Origin: Gnomoniopsis sp. IMI 355080
Lineage: Eukaryota; Ascomycota; Sordariomycetes; Diaporthales; Gnomoniaceae
Length of the DNA: 64,000 nt
Direction: 5' to 3'
NCBI GenBank assembly: GCA_027946555.1
Contig: JAPEVC010000071.1
Coordinates: 88,837-152,836, forward strand
Shown piece after piece: positions 12,954 to 23,373 of the stretch. The stretch's first letter is position 1. Every line of letters starts with the position of its first letter. Under the pieces are notes generated by a model. The model was not told the origin of the DNA, ran no database searches, and saw nothing but the letters and a program-made list of their open reading frames with translations. The position numbers were made by a program, and so were the translations under genes.

Positions 12954-14399
12954 ATGATTTTCCTCTCGCCCACGATTCTCGTCCCTTCCCTCTTCTTCCT
13001 CCTCCTCGTCACGTTCATTCGGCGCCTACGCTCCCCGCTCTCACGCCTCCCAGGACCACGGCACTCGCTCTTCACCTCGCTTGCTCTTAAATGGGCCGAG
13101 TTCCACGCCCAGCGCACAAACTACGTCCACGCCCTCCACCTCCGCTACGGACCGGTGGTACGCATCGCGCCCAATGAAGTAAGCTTCACCTCCACAGCCG
13201 CCGTCAAGGAAATCTACTGCTCTGGCGGCAGCGGCTACGACAAGACTGAGTTCTACAACCTCTTTACCGTCTACGGGCGCCGGACCATGTTTTCTACGCT
13301 GGATAAGGAACCGCACGCGAAGCGCAAGCGCGCCCTGGCCGACCGCTATGCAAACAGCAACGTTACACGCGGCGAAAGCATTGCCGGCATTGAGGAGCGC
13401 AGCGCGCGGTTCATGGGTCGTGTCAAGGGCGCGGGTCGAAACTTGGACGTGTACAAGGCGCTGCATGCGTATGCGTTCGACTGCGCCTCGCATCACATCT
13501 TCCACCCGCTGGGGGCGGACTCGCTGCGTGAAGCGCAAGACGAGAAGATCATGCTCGAGGTGACTACGGACTCGTCGCTGCAGAATCGCCTCGTTCGGTA
13601 CTATGCGCCCGTTCTGCATAAGGCAGTGGGATCGGTGCTGGAGCTCGTCGCACCACCAAGGGCGACGCCGTTGGCGGATGGTTTTGTGTTGGACGCGGTG
13701 GAGAAGGCTTGCGATACGCGGCCGTTTACCCTGATGAGTCGCCTGAGTGACAAGTCGTGGGACCTGGAAAGTACGACCGTGGCTGCGGAGTGCTTGGACC
13801 ACATGGTCGCAGGCATCGATACGACGGGCGATGCGCTGTGCTTCTTGATGTGGGAGCTGTCGCAGCCACGGTCGACGATATTCCAAGAAAAGCTGCGCAA
13901 GGAGCTGCGGGCTAAGGCGGGCGAGCAAGGTTGGGATCGGTTGGCGTATCTAGATGCGGTGGTCATGGAGGGACTGCGGTGTTTCCCTGCCATTCCAATG
14001 TCACTGCCGCGGTATGTGCCGAGTGGAGGCCGAACAATCGATGGGTGGTTTGTCCCTGAGCATACTATCGTCAGCTGCCAGGCGCACTCGGTGCACAGGA
14101 TCGACGAGAGTGTATTTCCGGAGCCGGACAGGTTCAACCCGGAGCGGTGGCTCGAGCCGGAGGGCGATGCGGAGCGAAAGAGGGCATTCTTTGCGTTCGC
14201 GAATGGGGGCCGTGGGTGCGTGGGAAAGCACCTCGCGCTGGCGGAGATGAAGATCCTGCTGAGGGATGTGTATGCACGGTATAGCACGTTGCCTGAAGAA
14301 GGTATGGATGATGGAATGATGGAGATGACGGATCAGTTGATTTCGGCGCGGCCAAAGGCGCAGAGATGCCTTTTGCGTTTCGTGGGCGTAGAGGCTTAA
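12954..14399 (+). CDS. Cytochrome P450 monooxygenase, single exon
   Basis: 481 aa starting at ATG 12954. The frame is open further upstream but has only a GTG. An N-terminal hydrophobic segment (residues about 3-22) is followed by basic residues and the proline-rich hinge LPGPRH, as in ER-anchored microsomal P450s. Diagnostic motifs in order: I-helix AGIDTTGD, K-helix EGLR (ExxR), PDRFNPERW region, and the heme loop FANGGRGCVG with the axial cysteine at about residue 422. All catalytic landmarks are present, so it should be active with a reductase partner. The gene is intronless and GC-rich, unlike most neighbours. It sits next to a Pth11-like receptor gene. The substrate cannot be told; there is no polyketide synthase or peptide synthetase here to suggest a metabolite cluster. 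Confidence 0.93.
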   Translation: MIFLSPTILVPSLFFLLLVTFIRRLRSPLSRLPGPRHSLFTSLALKWAEFHAQRTNYVHALHLRYGPVVRIAPNEVSFTSTAAVKEIYCSGGSGYDKTEFYNLFTVYGRRTMFSTLDKEPHAKRKRALADRYANSNVTRGESIAGIEERSARFMGRVKGAGRNLDVYKALHAYAFDCASHHIFHPLGADSLREAQDEKIMLEVTTDSSLQNRLVRYYAPVLHKAVGSVLELVAPPRATPLADGFVLDAVEKACDTRPFTLMSRLSDKSWDLESTTVAAECLDHMVAGIDTTGDALCFLMWELSQPRSTIFQEKLRKELRAKAGEQGWDRLAYLDAVVMEGLRCFPAIPMSLPRYVPSGGRTIDGWFVPEHTIVSCQAHSVHRIDESVFPEPDRFNPERWLEPEGDAERKRAFFAFANGGRGCVGKHLALAEMKILLRDVYARYSTLPEEGMDDGMMEMTDQLISARPKAQRCLLRFVGVEA

Positions 14400-15032
14400 T
14401 GAGGCATAGAAGGAAACCCCGAGTCAGAATGCTGGGACTCCATGTGTGATCGGTGAGAGAGCGGAATGCCTGAACAGTCCGAACCAAGTGGAAGACAGTT
14501 TCTTGGGGGGTAGGAAGGCTGGCGAGCGTGGTCACGCGATTACCGATGCATCGCCTCTCCACAATCAGAGCGACTCAACTCGGGCTACCTAGGTTTTCGC
14601 CTTGTTTCGAGTGGCTACATGAAATCATTCTCACCAAAATAGTATAATCAGGGACAACGGCCCACCGAACTACTATATTGGCAACGCCCACAAAACAGCT
14701 TGGCTATTTGAGATAGCGAAGAAAATTATCATCACTATGTATGCTTGCTATTCCCGTCGCTTATCAGTTGGCTGTTATTGTTGTTGCATTGGGTGTTGAA
14801 ACGATTTTGCGCTTTCAAAATTGGCCTGAGTGTTCCCACCCAATATGCACGTTGGTTCTCGCTTGCAGCGAGATACGTCCCTTTTCAGCGTGGGTGGATG
14901 CTCAAGTCATGCAAAAAAGTGATAGGTCGTACCGAGCCTGCGGCCCATAAACCCCTTCCCATGTTTCTTTGAACATCCAACGATGGCTCGTGTTTTCCAA
15001 AGTCTGCTCTTCCTGCAAGTACAAAAGCAAAG
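14400..15032. other. Intergenic region
   Basis: A 633-bp spacer between the P450 and the rhodopsin-like gene, both on plus. No ORF of interest. It probably holds the terminator of the first and the promoter of the second. Confidence 0.4.
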
Positions 15033-16507
15033 ATGCTCGACTCGTTTATGTTGCGCTCGGGCTATGGGGAATTAGCCAAAGCAATTCATTCGTCCTTTGC
15101 GAGCATCACAACCGTCTTCTTACTAACTCGGATATGGTCTCGCAAGAGTCAACACAAAGGGCTGTGGTGGGATGACTGGCTTTTGATTGCGGCGTGGATT
15201 TGTTTGTTGGTGGGAAATGGGTCGAATGCTGCGGCACCCAGTTACGGTACGTCGTCCTCTATTGAATTAATTTTTTCCCTTCAAGTTTCACAAGTTTCCA
15301 AAGCCAGCATATTGGCGAAATCCATGAAAGCGTTCTCGTGGTCGGCTCTGTCTGGGAAGGGGAGGGCATTGTTCTAACCAAGCGATTCCCCAGGGTTCAA
15401 TATCATAACTGGCACTCCACATGGATGGCGACTAGTCTTCACATCCATCACCTGCTTTTACATTGGCGGGGCGTTTGCAAAGACAGCATTCGGCGTCACA
15501 CTTCTAAGACTGTCGTCCGGGAAGACCAAGATCCTGCTCGGCGCCATCATAGTCTTCACCTGGGCCTTCGCTATCACCCTCAGCATCGTGACATGGATTC
15601 CGATTTGCGACACGAAGAGCGAGGAGGTCGGGTTGCATGGCCATTGCGTGCAGATCGGTACTCTGCTCTGGATACACATTGGAAGCACGATCTGCACAAT
15701 CTTTGCGGATATAGTACTGTCCTACTTACCGTGGCAGATTCTTCGCTCCATCCACATTCCATCTAGAGAAAAATGGGGCGTGGGCACTTCCATGTCCCTT
15801 GTAGGGCTGTCCGCGCTCATCTGTATAGTCAGGCTTGGTTTTGCTGGTTACTGTGAAGGTTACGGGAATCTGCCAGCCGGAGAGGAGAAGAAGGACTGGA
15901 GCTATGGGTATGACTACATCTCGTTTCCCCTTCTCCTTCCCCCTCTCCTTACTTCAAGAACACTGGTGATCTACCTGCATTGGCGTTGCGTCTCACTAAC
16001 AACATGTCTCGTGTCTATAGCGCGATTGTTATCTGGGCTTTGCTTCAGGCGGAAGTCGCAGTATACATCATTGCTCAAGTAATACCCCTTCTGAGAGTTA
16101 TGTTTCTCGGGGAAGGCAGCAAGGCCAGCGTGCGGCGAGAGGTCGTTCCGGCCACAGCTCGCGCACAGGGTCTTGTTGACAAGGGGAAGATTCCAGCTTC
16201 TGGGCCGGGAACTGTCACTGAAGTTGGCGTCGAGCTGGTGCAACTCTCCAGCGGCAAGATTGTGCCTGCGGACTCTGAAGAGGCACGAACAGAGCGTGAG
16301 ACCATGCAGTCGTTGTCTCAGACGAGAGCTCCCATGACTCCGCAAGCGGTCGCGTCACCAGACCCACCACCAACACAAGAAGAATATGAAGGACCGGCTC
16401 TCGACGATGAGGTGCATAAGAAGTGGTCAGACATGGGATTGTCGAGGAGAGCATGGTCCAAGACTCCATCTCCTCCGACGGTGCCAGCGAGGCTAGCATC
16501 GACTTAG
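15033..16507 (+). CDS. Pth11/rhodopsin-type (fungal SAT4-like) integral membrane protein
   Basis: Three exons, 15033-15246, 15394-15907 and 16021-16507, give 404 aa. The introns start GTACGT and GTATGA and end CCAG and ATAG, and both joins keep frame. About six or seven hydrophobic helices lie between residues 20 and 270, with typical landmarks of the fungal rhodopsin-domain family: WWDDWLL after helix 1, GGAFAKTAFGVTLLR in the middle, and WALLQAEVAVYIIAQVIPLLR in the last helix. The C-terminal 130 residues are soluble, Glu/Pro/Ser-rich and probably cytoplasmic. Members are often annotated as Pth11-like G-protein-coupled receptors, but signalling has been shown for few of them. It lacks the CFEM extracellular domain of true Pth11. 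Confidence 0.85.
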
Positions 16508-18721
16508 GGTCTGGGAGAAGCAATGACTGCAAAAGAAAGGTCCATTCATCAGCTATCAATATGTATAGCTGGCGGGAGGATGAGGTGGTAATACTCGGCG
16601 CCTGCTAGAGAACGGGGCCATCCCATACAGCTAGGATCGTTAATGAATACAATTAAGTCTTTAGGGCTTTCTTTCACAAATATCGACATGATCCGAGGCC
16701 TTCGAATGTTGGATCGAAGAGCTTGTAATCTTTAGCCTTCTTGAAACCATGTAGTCATCCCTCGCCTGCCATCCTTCCATGGGTGTCGACAGCGCCGGGC
16801 GTGATGGTCTGTCAAGTCAGCGCACCAGGAAGCATACCAGTGGTGTGACAAAGGCCAGTGCTGTCCTTATCACTCCCGTTAAAAGCATCGGGATGGAGAC
16901 GCTTCTTCTCGTTGGGTGAGTTTAACATGGAATTGCTTGCGGCAGGACCCTGAATTCGGATGTTCTGCTACTACGTAGAGGAAGCTGTCATCAGGGTTCA
17001 AACAATGAGCAGCTCATGCTCCTGCAGCTTTAAGGTTTTTCCCCGTGAAGCGTAAAAGTCGGGTCTGACCAGTCCGGGCCCATGCCTGCAGTACCCAAGT
17101 GGCATTGGCTTTCTCATCAGCTCCGGGGGATTGTCAAGATTTCTGCCGAGCCCATTGCTTCAAGAATATTTTTGTTTCGTGGGTCGAGTTCATGTAGAGC
17201 ACAGCAACTTATGGTGTCAACAGCGCGCCTGATTTGCGCCACTGTCGTACACAATTTAGGTTCAGTGTCTCAAGGCATGAGTTAGTAACACACGCAAGCA
17301 CAGTGATGAGCTGACCGTCGCAACTGCAGCCAGTCCTGCTACTTGCCAACATACTTGTCAGTATCAAGATATTTATGCGTTGAAGTATGATAGGCTACCT
17401 GGAGCTGACATGTGAAGAGCTTACGAAAGCTGAGTCCCCGGAGCCTTGTGGGGCATAAAGTGCCCGGCTATCCGACAGTCGGTCGAGTCCATTTGAACCC
17501 CATATATTGTAGGAATTTTGTTTGATGGGGGAATTGTGTTCATCCATGACAAAGACAGCAGCTAGTTCCTCGGCCAGTACATAGTATGTGTGTGTTTTGT
17601 GCTGAAGATCGAATGCAAGAATCGGCTGACACTATAGTACCGGCTACTTTTAGAATAGTTTGCAGGTATCCAGTAGACTAAACAGCGGGAGAGACCAGGA
17701 TGTGACCACTGACTAGGATATGCCTGCAATCATTGCCACAGACTCAGTAAAGCCAGAGTTTGGCCTCAAAGGCAGGCAGGCAGCCAGGTGGGCAGCCAGG
17801 TGGGCAGGCGGCCCAGGGCAGCGCAGGCTGAAAGGCAGACTTAGCACGCCATGGACCGTGCTAAGTCCGATTTTTTTAACACTGCCCCATACTCCTGCCG
17901 CACCTCGCTTTCTTGAGCTCTTAATCTCTTCCGACCAACTCCGATTTTTTTCATCCACCACAGCCATTCTCGACAACCTACACCCCGCTCTGGAAGTTTC
18001 TTCCATCAACACTTTCACATCTGCCCAAGCACGCCATTGCCAACAACACAAAATCATCAACGAGAGGCCGCGGCTTCCTCACGAACCCCAAAACTGTGAC
18101 AAAGACCGTCGCCAACGCTCAACGCTCAGCTCACCCCTCGAGACGAGCCCCGCCCCATCCGAAGCGAGTCTCCGTCTTTTTGCAAAACACCAACCCTCAA
18201 CATCTCCCTCTCTTTCACCACAAGTCACTCGACTACAACCGCCACCATTCCTCCCTTTCGCCTGCTACGTCCTACGACCTCTTCCACAGACCAAACACAC
18301 ACGGTTCAATCCAGGTCACAGGAATTGTTTATGTATCAGCACGACAAAATTCCCGTCCACCGACACTCCGACCCTCCCATCCCGCTGCAGCTCTTTCGTA
18401 ACCCGCGAAAGCCTTGTAGCCCCAACCTCAGTCCAGACGGTTGAACAGCACAGCAGTCACACGCTCGACGCGTTCATGTTCACCTACCAGCCCAACAGAA
18501 AGGTCTACCCTATGTTGCAGCACAGTACAGTCCAGCATTAGCACCCAGGCTTGCTCTGCCTCCCTTCCATCATCTCCATGTCTTGTCACCCTACACAAGT
18601 CCAGTAACTTGCCTCACTCCTCCCCATTGCGACGTCCTATATCTCGGTCCGCCCACAGTCTTGCACCACCAGCACCACTCTTCAAACCATCACAAGCCAG
18701 TCTACCGACAAATTCGTCAAG
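16508..18721. promoter_or_regulatory. Long intergenic region and CT-rich leader of eIF5
   Basis: Up to about 17700 I see no gene. At 17770-17815 there is a GGCAGGCAGGCAG/CCAGGTGGGCAG tandem repeat. At 17838-17867 a perfect 11-bp inverted repeat is followed by seven T (see its own entry). From about 17880 to 18720 the strand is strongly C/T-rich, as expected for the leader of an abundantly transcribed translation factor. An 822-base ORF here (17720-18541) is composition-driven and was not called. Confidence 0.5.
17838..17877 (+). repeat. Perfect 11-bp inverted repeat with 8-nt loop and T tract
   Basis: Left arm 17838-17848 (GACTTAGCACG), loop 17849-17856 (CCATGGAC), right arm 17857-17867 (CGTGCTAAGTC), then CGA and seven T at 17871-17877. 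It lies about 850 bp upstream of the eIF5 start. It could be an RNA hairpin, a binding site for a dimeric factor, or a Pol III-type terminator. The symmetry is directly visible; the role is unknown. Confidence 0.6.
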
Positions 18722-20103
18722 ATGTCTCGCCTCATCAATGTCCGTCGCGATGTCAGCGACAGCTTCTATCGCTACAAGATGGAGCCCATCCAGACCAAGG
18801 TCGAAGGCAAGGGCAACGGTATCAAGACCGTTGTCCCCAACCTGTCCCAAGTCGCCCAGCAACTCGAGCGCCCCGGCTCCTATGTGATCAAGTTTTTCGG
18901 CTTCGAGCTTGGCGCCCAGACCAACATTGACCCCAAGGACGACCGTTGGATCATCAACGGCGCCCACGAGTCTGCCAAGCTCCAGGATCTTCTTGATATT
19001 TTCATCAAGAAGTTCGTTCTCTGCCACAAGTGCAAGAATCCCGAGACTCGCGTCGAGATCAAGGATGAGCGTATCACTCTCGATTGCAAGGCCTGCGGTG
19101 TTCGTTCCGCTGTCGATCTGCGCCACAAATTGAGCGGCTTCATTCTCAAGACTCAGGCTACGTCAAAGAAGACCAAGAAGGACAAGGCTGAGCGCAGGGC
19201 CGCCCGCATCGCCAAGCAGAATGGTACAGCCAACGGCAATGGCAGCGAGGACGACGACAAGTCCGACAACTCCGGTGACAAGGAGAATGGTGACAGTGGC
19301 AGCGCCGATGGGGACGCCAATGAAAATGACATTGCTAGTGATGATGACGCTTTCACTCGCAAGATCAAGGCTGAGGCCCAGGAGCTGAAGAATGCCGAGA
19401 AGGAGGTCAAGGATGACGAGTGGGCTGTCGACATGAGCGAGGAGGCTGTCAAGGCCCGTCAGCAGAATCTGCCTGGCGAGTTTAAGCAGAAGCTTGTGCT
19501 CAACGGTGACGATGAGGACGAGGACGGTGAGGGTGGCAACACCGTCTACGATCAGCTTGCCGAGTGGATCGAGCAACAAGCTGAAGAGAAGGGCAGCCTT
19601 GACAAAGTCGACGACCTTGAAATCTACGTCAAGGCCAAAGAATTGGGTATCGAGAGCAAGCACCGCACTGTCTTGGTGCTTGCCTGCACCATCTTTGACG
19701 ACAAGATCATTGCTCAAATCCCTAAGCGTGCTGGAATGCTCAAGAAGGTATTTATTAACACCACCTACCCCCAATGTATATTTTTGAAACTACATCTGAC
19801 ACAGTAAAATAGATCACTGGCGGTTCCGAGCGCCACGAGAAGGCCCTTCTCGGTGGCACCGAACGCTTGATTGGTGAACGCATGAAGGACTCGCCTGACT
19901 TCGTCGGCAAGATTGTCAAGATCCTGCAGCTGTACTACCAGCTCGAGCTGGTCGATGAGGAAGTCATCAAGAAGTGGGGCAGCAAGGCCAGCAAGAAGAA
20001 TGTCGATCTGGCTACTTCTCGCAAGATCCGCAAGGCCGCTGAGCCCTTCATGAAGTGGCTGGATGAGGCTGAAGAGGAGGACTCTGACGATGATGACGAG
20101 TAG
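18722..20103 (+). CDS. TIF5: Translation initiation factor eIF5
   Basis: Two exons, 18722-19747 and 19813-20103, give 438 aa. eIF5 is the GTPase-activating protein for eIF2 during start-codon selection and bridges eIF2, eIF3c and eIF1. The N-terminal domain has the FYRYKM block with the arginine-finger candidate Arg17 (equivalent to yeast Arg15). The zinc ribbon has cysteines at 101, 104, 122 and 125. A long charged linker rich in Lys, Asp, Glu and Gly (about 150-270) follows. The C-terminal W2-type HEAT domain ends in an acidic tail with two aromatic/acidic boxes (PFMKWLDEAEEEDSDDDDE). The intron (GTATTT donor, AATAG acceptor) is the only arrangement that avoids the TAA at the closer CAG. 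An extended CT-rich leader and strong codon bias fit high expression. Confidence 0.96.
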
Positions 20104-20882
20104 GACGTCGGTTGTCTCTCGGACCAGATCCGTGTTACCACGGGCGTTCTCGTCCTTCATGGTATCGATGTTTAGTTTTTTCCATTGCTTTGCACTCTCC
20201 ACTTATCCAGATTGACTCAACATGGTGGTGTATGCTGTTCTGTTCTTGATTTATGTTCTCTCACCCTTGTTTCTTGGATTCTTGTTCTGGGACACTGAGA
20301 AAGATCACGGCTGTGGACTACTTTCAGGTATGATGTAAACTAGCCTATCAATGCAACTCGCTCCTCGTTGTACATCTTACTTTCTCGGTCCCGCACTTCA
20401 AGCCGTCGCCAGGGCTGAATTTTGAATGCCCAAACTCTCGGCCGCAGTCTCGGTCGCGGTTTCGAATCCGGGCCATCAGCCGGCAGGAATTCCCTGGAGC
20501 ATATGAATAATGTGGTCGTATCTTGACCACGTACGGAATTCCTTTGTAGCTCGTGTCTCGCAACATCTGAATCTGGCTCGTGGTCCCCTCACGTCTGACG
20601 TACGCACATGTTGCGCTGAACCTCGCTCGGACTTGACATACGACGAACAAGACCTGCTGGGATAAATACCTGTGTGACGGACACACGATAACATGAGAGG
20701 ATCGACTCTTTTCACCCAGTGGTTTTATACTCATAGGCGGAGTTGCGCAACGTGTTCGTTCACCGGAAGTGCGGTAAATCCTTTTTCTGCCCTGTCTGCC
20801 TCTCTACATTGACTTTAACTTCTCCCTTATGCAACTGTCAGTCCCCATGTGTCCCTCTTTGAGTCTGTGTCGTCTCCTTCTC
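20104..20882. other. Convergent intergenic region
   Basis: Space between the 3' ends of eIF5 (+) and the GFA gene (-). No gene called. A sequence resembling a tRNA B box at about 20459 was checked and rejected. Confidence 0.4.
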
Positions 20883-22399
20883 TCAAGGATTCTGGTATTC
20901 AGGTTGCACCAAAGACCATCCATCCAACTTCCTGGTTCTCAAATTGCTGCAGTCAAAATCATTCAGGCACCTCAGGGTGATGTTGCGCCTATTCTGCACT
21001 CTCTTCCACCAAGCCTTGTGGTAGTCACTCAGAGCATCCACCTCATCATCTGTACAAGTTAGCCACGCTTGTACCGAGCCAGAAAGAAAAGAAAGAAGAG
21101 ATGAACTAATTGCATGGGCATTCGCCTTTGTCTGCCAACATTCTGGGGGGCAACGAGAGTAATGTACCTGTGAGAGGATTCGCCTCGTTAAAGAGATGGA
21201 CACCGCAGAATTTGCAAAAGGCTTTTCGCAAAACAGCATTGTTGAAGGAGTAGTAGCAGAGGCTCTCGCTGCCATGAATATTACTTTGGCTTTTTGGTAA
21301 GTATATCCAGACATAAGCCCCACGTATACAGATGCTGCAGTTGCATTCGACGATTCTCTCCTCTTCGAGGTCGATATCCCATGTTTCGAGGGGCTTGGTC
21401 ACTTTCACAGCCAAGGTTACGGCTCCACAGTGACAGCTGCCATGATCTTTCAAAAAGGAGAAACCGTTAGTATCATAGCTGAGAAGACTCATACAGGAAG
21501 CAAATGCTTGAAGAGAAAGTATAGCAGAGGTGGGCAGGGCCTCGTACAAGTGTGACCGTCCTCAAGTTCTGGACTTGGCTCCGGGCCTTTGTAGAGACGG
21601 GAGCCGTGTACGAACCCGGCAGCGCCTTGCCATCCCAGCTATTGAGGTGTTACTAAGCCAAACCAACAAATATAAATTGACCGTCGTCTTTCTTGGGATG
21701 GAATCGGGACTCACGGCTTGGATTTGAGATTCCGTATGTCTATATTCTGCACAGCGCGAATCTGTCATGTGCAGGCATGTCAGCGGAATAACTACTACAC
21801 ACCGTTTATCTCACTCAGCCCATGGCCTTTTTACTCGGAGTGAAACCTACATTGAAACCAAATCGCTTGTCCTCGGAAACCTGAGTGAGCTCGGATAGCA
21901 AAGGCGTTCCACAAGTTGGGCAGAACTGAAAGACAACAACGCCCAATAGTGTCAGCAGAAGACTTAGATGAGCCGCACAGCTGCCCGAGTGACATCGAGT
22001 CAAGTCATGTAGATCGGAACTCCACAGACCAGATGCTGAAAATGTCCATCTTTGAAGGTGTAGCGAGCCAGCTCATTGGCGTTGCCCTTGACAAACTCCG
22101 GCGATCCTGGAAATACCCAGCTGTATCCCTAGGTAACCGGTGTCAGGACATCAAAGAAGAAGCTGATGATGCGAGAATGGTTGGCAGGCAACTACTAACC
22201 TTTTTGTGACAAATGCTGCAATTGCACTCGGTGTACTCGTTGATCTCGGGCAACTTGACAACTGCTCGCAAATGTCATTACTACTAAAGTGTTCGAGGTC
22301 ACTGTCTCCACAGATCCAGGAGTAGAGTGAGTACGGACCGTATACGAAAGCGGCACAATGACAATTGCCACGGTAGGTTTTGATATTTTCTTCCGACAT
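20883..22399 (-). pseudogene. Double GFA-domain (Mss4-like, zinc-binding) gene with an apparent 2-bp frameshift in the linker
   Basis: Eight exons on minus, assembled by hand: 22399-22339, 22261-22200, 22128-22030, 21925-21851, 21761-21715, 21638-21548, 21446-21168 and 21049-20883. The first five and the start of the sixth encode one GFA module: GNCHC, CNCSICHKK, FCPTCGTPLL, FN-IRAVQNIDIRNLK, then PWDGKALPGSYTAP. The seventh and eighth encode a second module: GSCHCGAVTL, CNCSIC, FCKFCGVHLF, ITLRCLNDFD, then LDGWSLV. The sixth intron has a TACTAAC branch point and joins ...LEDGHT to YHGSCHC, as in two-module GFA proteins. Within exon 6 the frame changes by two bases: family-like GSYTAPV stops where a TCTC run starts, and YKGPEPSPELEDGH continues in another frame. 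This is either a real dinucleotide insertion or an assembly error. Alternatively, two separate genes overlap here, with the second starting at the ATG at 21492. GFA proteins bind zinc through paired CxxC/CxC motifs; a glutathione-formaldehyde role is known for few. Confidence 0.72.
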
Positions 22400-23373
22400 G
22401 GTATGCTCCGGTGCCCCCAACTTGCAGGAAACGATTCAGAAATTCAAGATTCCCCAGGTCTCATAACTTGGCCAGAGTCAAAACTGTAGATGTGGTGCAG
22501 TGCGACGGAATTGTACAGCGTGGTAAGAAGCGGGGTTTCCAGGCATAATGTCGCACAAAAGATGGTCCGCAAATGTCGGTCCGGACACTGTCAGACTACC
22601 GAATACCTTACACCGGCATTCTGACCTACATGATCATGCCGAAGAGATAAGACCAGAACCGTCTGTATCTATCCATGCGCCCTATTGAAAGGCTCAAGCT
22701 GATCTTTCACTTGGTATAAGTAGCCTGGACTTAGTAGCAGGACCTCCAGGGCAAGCGTGATTGCTATGTTCTAGAGGAGTATGGGAAGGGAGCCGTCACG
22801 ACCACGATCAAAACCCTCCAGGTTAGCCACGAGACAAAGCCATGCATCCGGCTGCGAACCGTGTCAGTAGTGACAATCTAGAAAGTCTGCTGTAGACTCA
22901 AATAGGCCCTGTTCAGGGGTGTCCACTGCATGTAGGTAAAGTAGACAATGAAAGACGCCTCTGCAAACTGCTAGCGATTCGTACTGACACGATACTCATT
23001 CGCAACCCCATGTGCCTCTCCATTATCCGGGAGTAGCTTCTGCTATTAGGCTCCATCCCGTAATACATGCTGCGTCCATCATAGCTGCTTACCGCCGGTC
23101 TCTCTTCAATAGCATAATTCGATGAGACTGGCTGTGCTGTCCATGCGGAATCAAAGAGAGTTTGCAACGCTTGGGCGTCAACCGCGATCAGGTCAGCCCT
23201 TAAGCAGCGAAATGCCACAGATCGTGACGCCCTTGAAGCAGACCCATACGAATCCCACAACACCGTTGACGCTCTTAAACAAGTTCGAGTTCGGCCTTTC
23301 GTTTTTTATTGTAGCCTCCGACACCCATACGTCATATGTATGCCCACCACCAAGGCCGGCCATGTTGCCTCAA
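22400..23373. other. Intergenic region
   Basis: About 970 bp between two minus-strand genes. It holds the promoter of the GFA gene and 3' flank of the WG-repeat gene. The only ORF over 100 codons (23263-22913, minus) has no recognisable features and was not called. Confidence 0.4.

Noticed and set aside
13041..13928. A 295-codon ORF antisense to the P450
   Set aside because: Shadow of the GC-rich P450 frame; Arg/His/Val-rich composition without any domain.
17720..18541. A 273-codon ORF upstream of eIF5
   Set aside because: Driven by C/T-rich leader composition (Ser/Pro/Leu/Thr/His); no domain, poor start context, overlaps the expected eIF5 leader.
20440..20480. Possible tRNA B box (GGTTTCGAATCC)
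   Set aside because: One base too many in the loop consensus, the flanking bases do not pair as a T stem, and no A box or acceptor stem can be found.
22913..23263. 117-codon ORF between the GFA and WG-repeat genes
   Set aside because: No recognisable feature and no splice context; probably chance.
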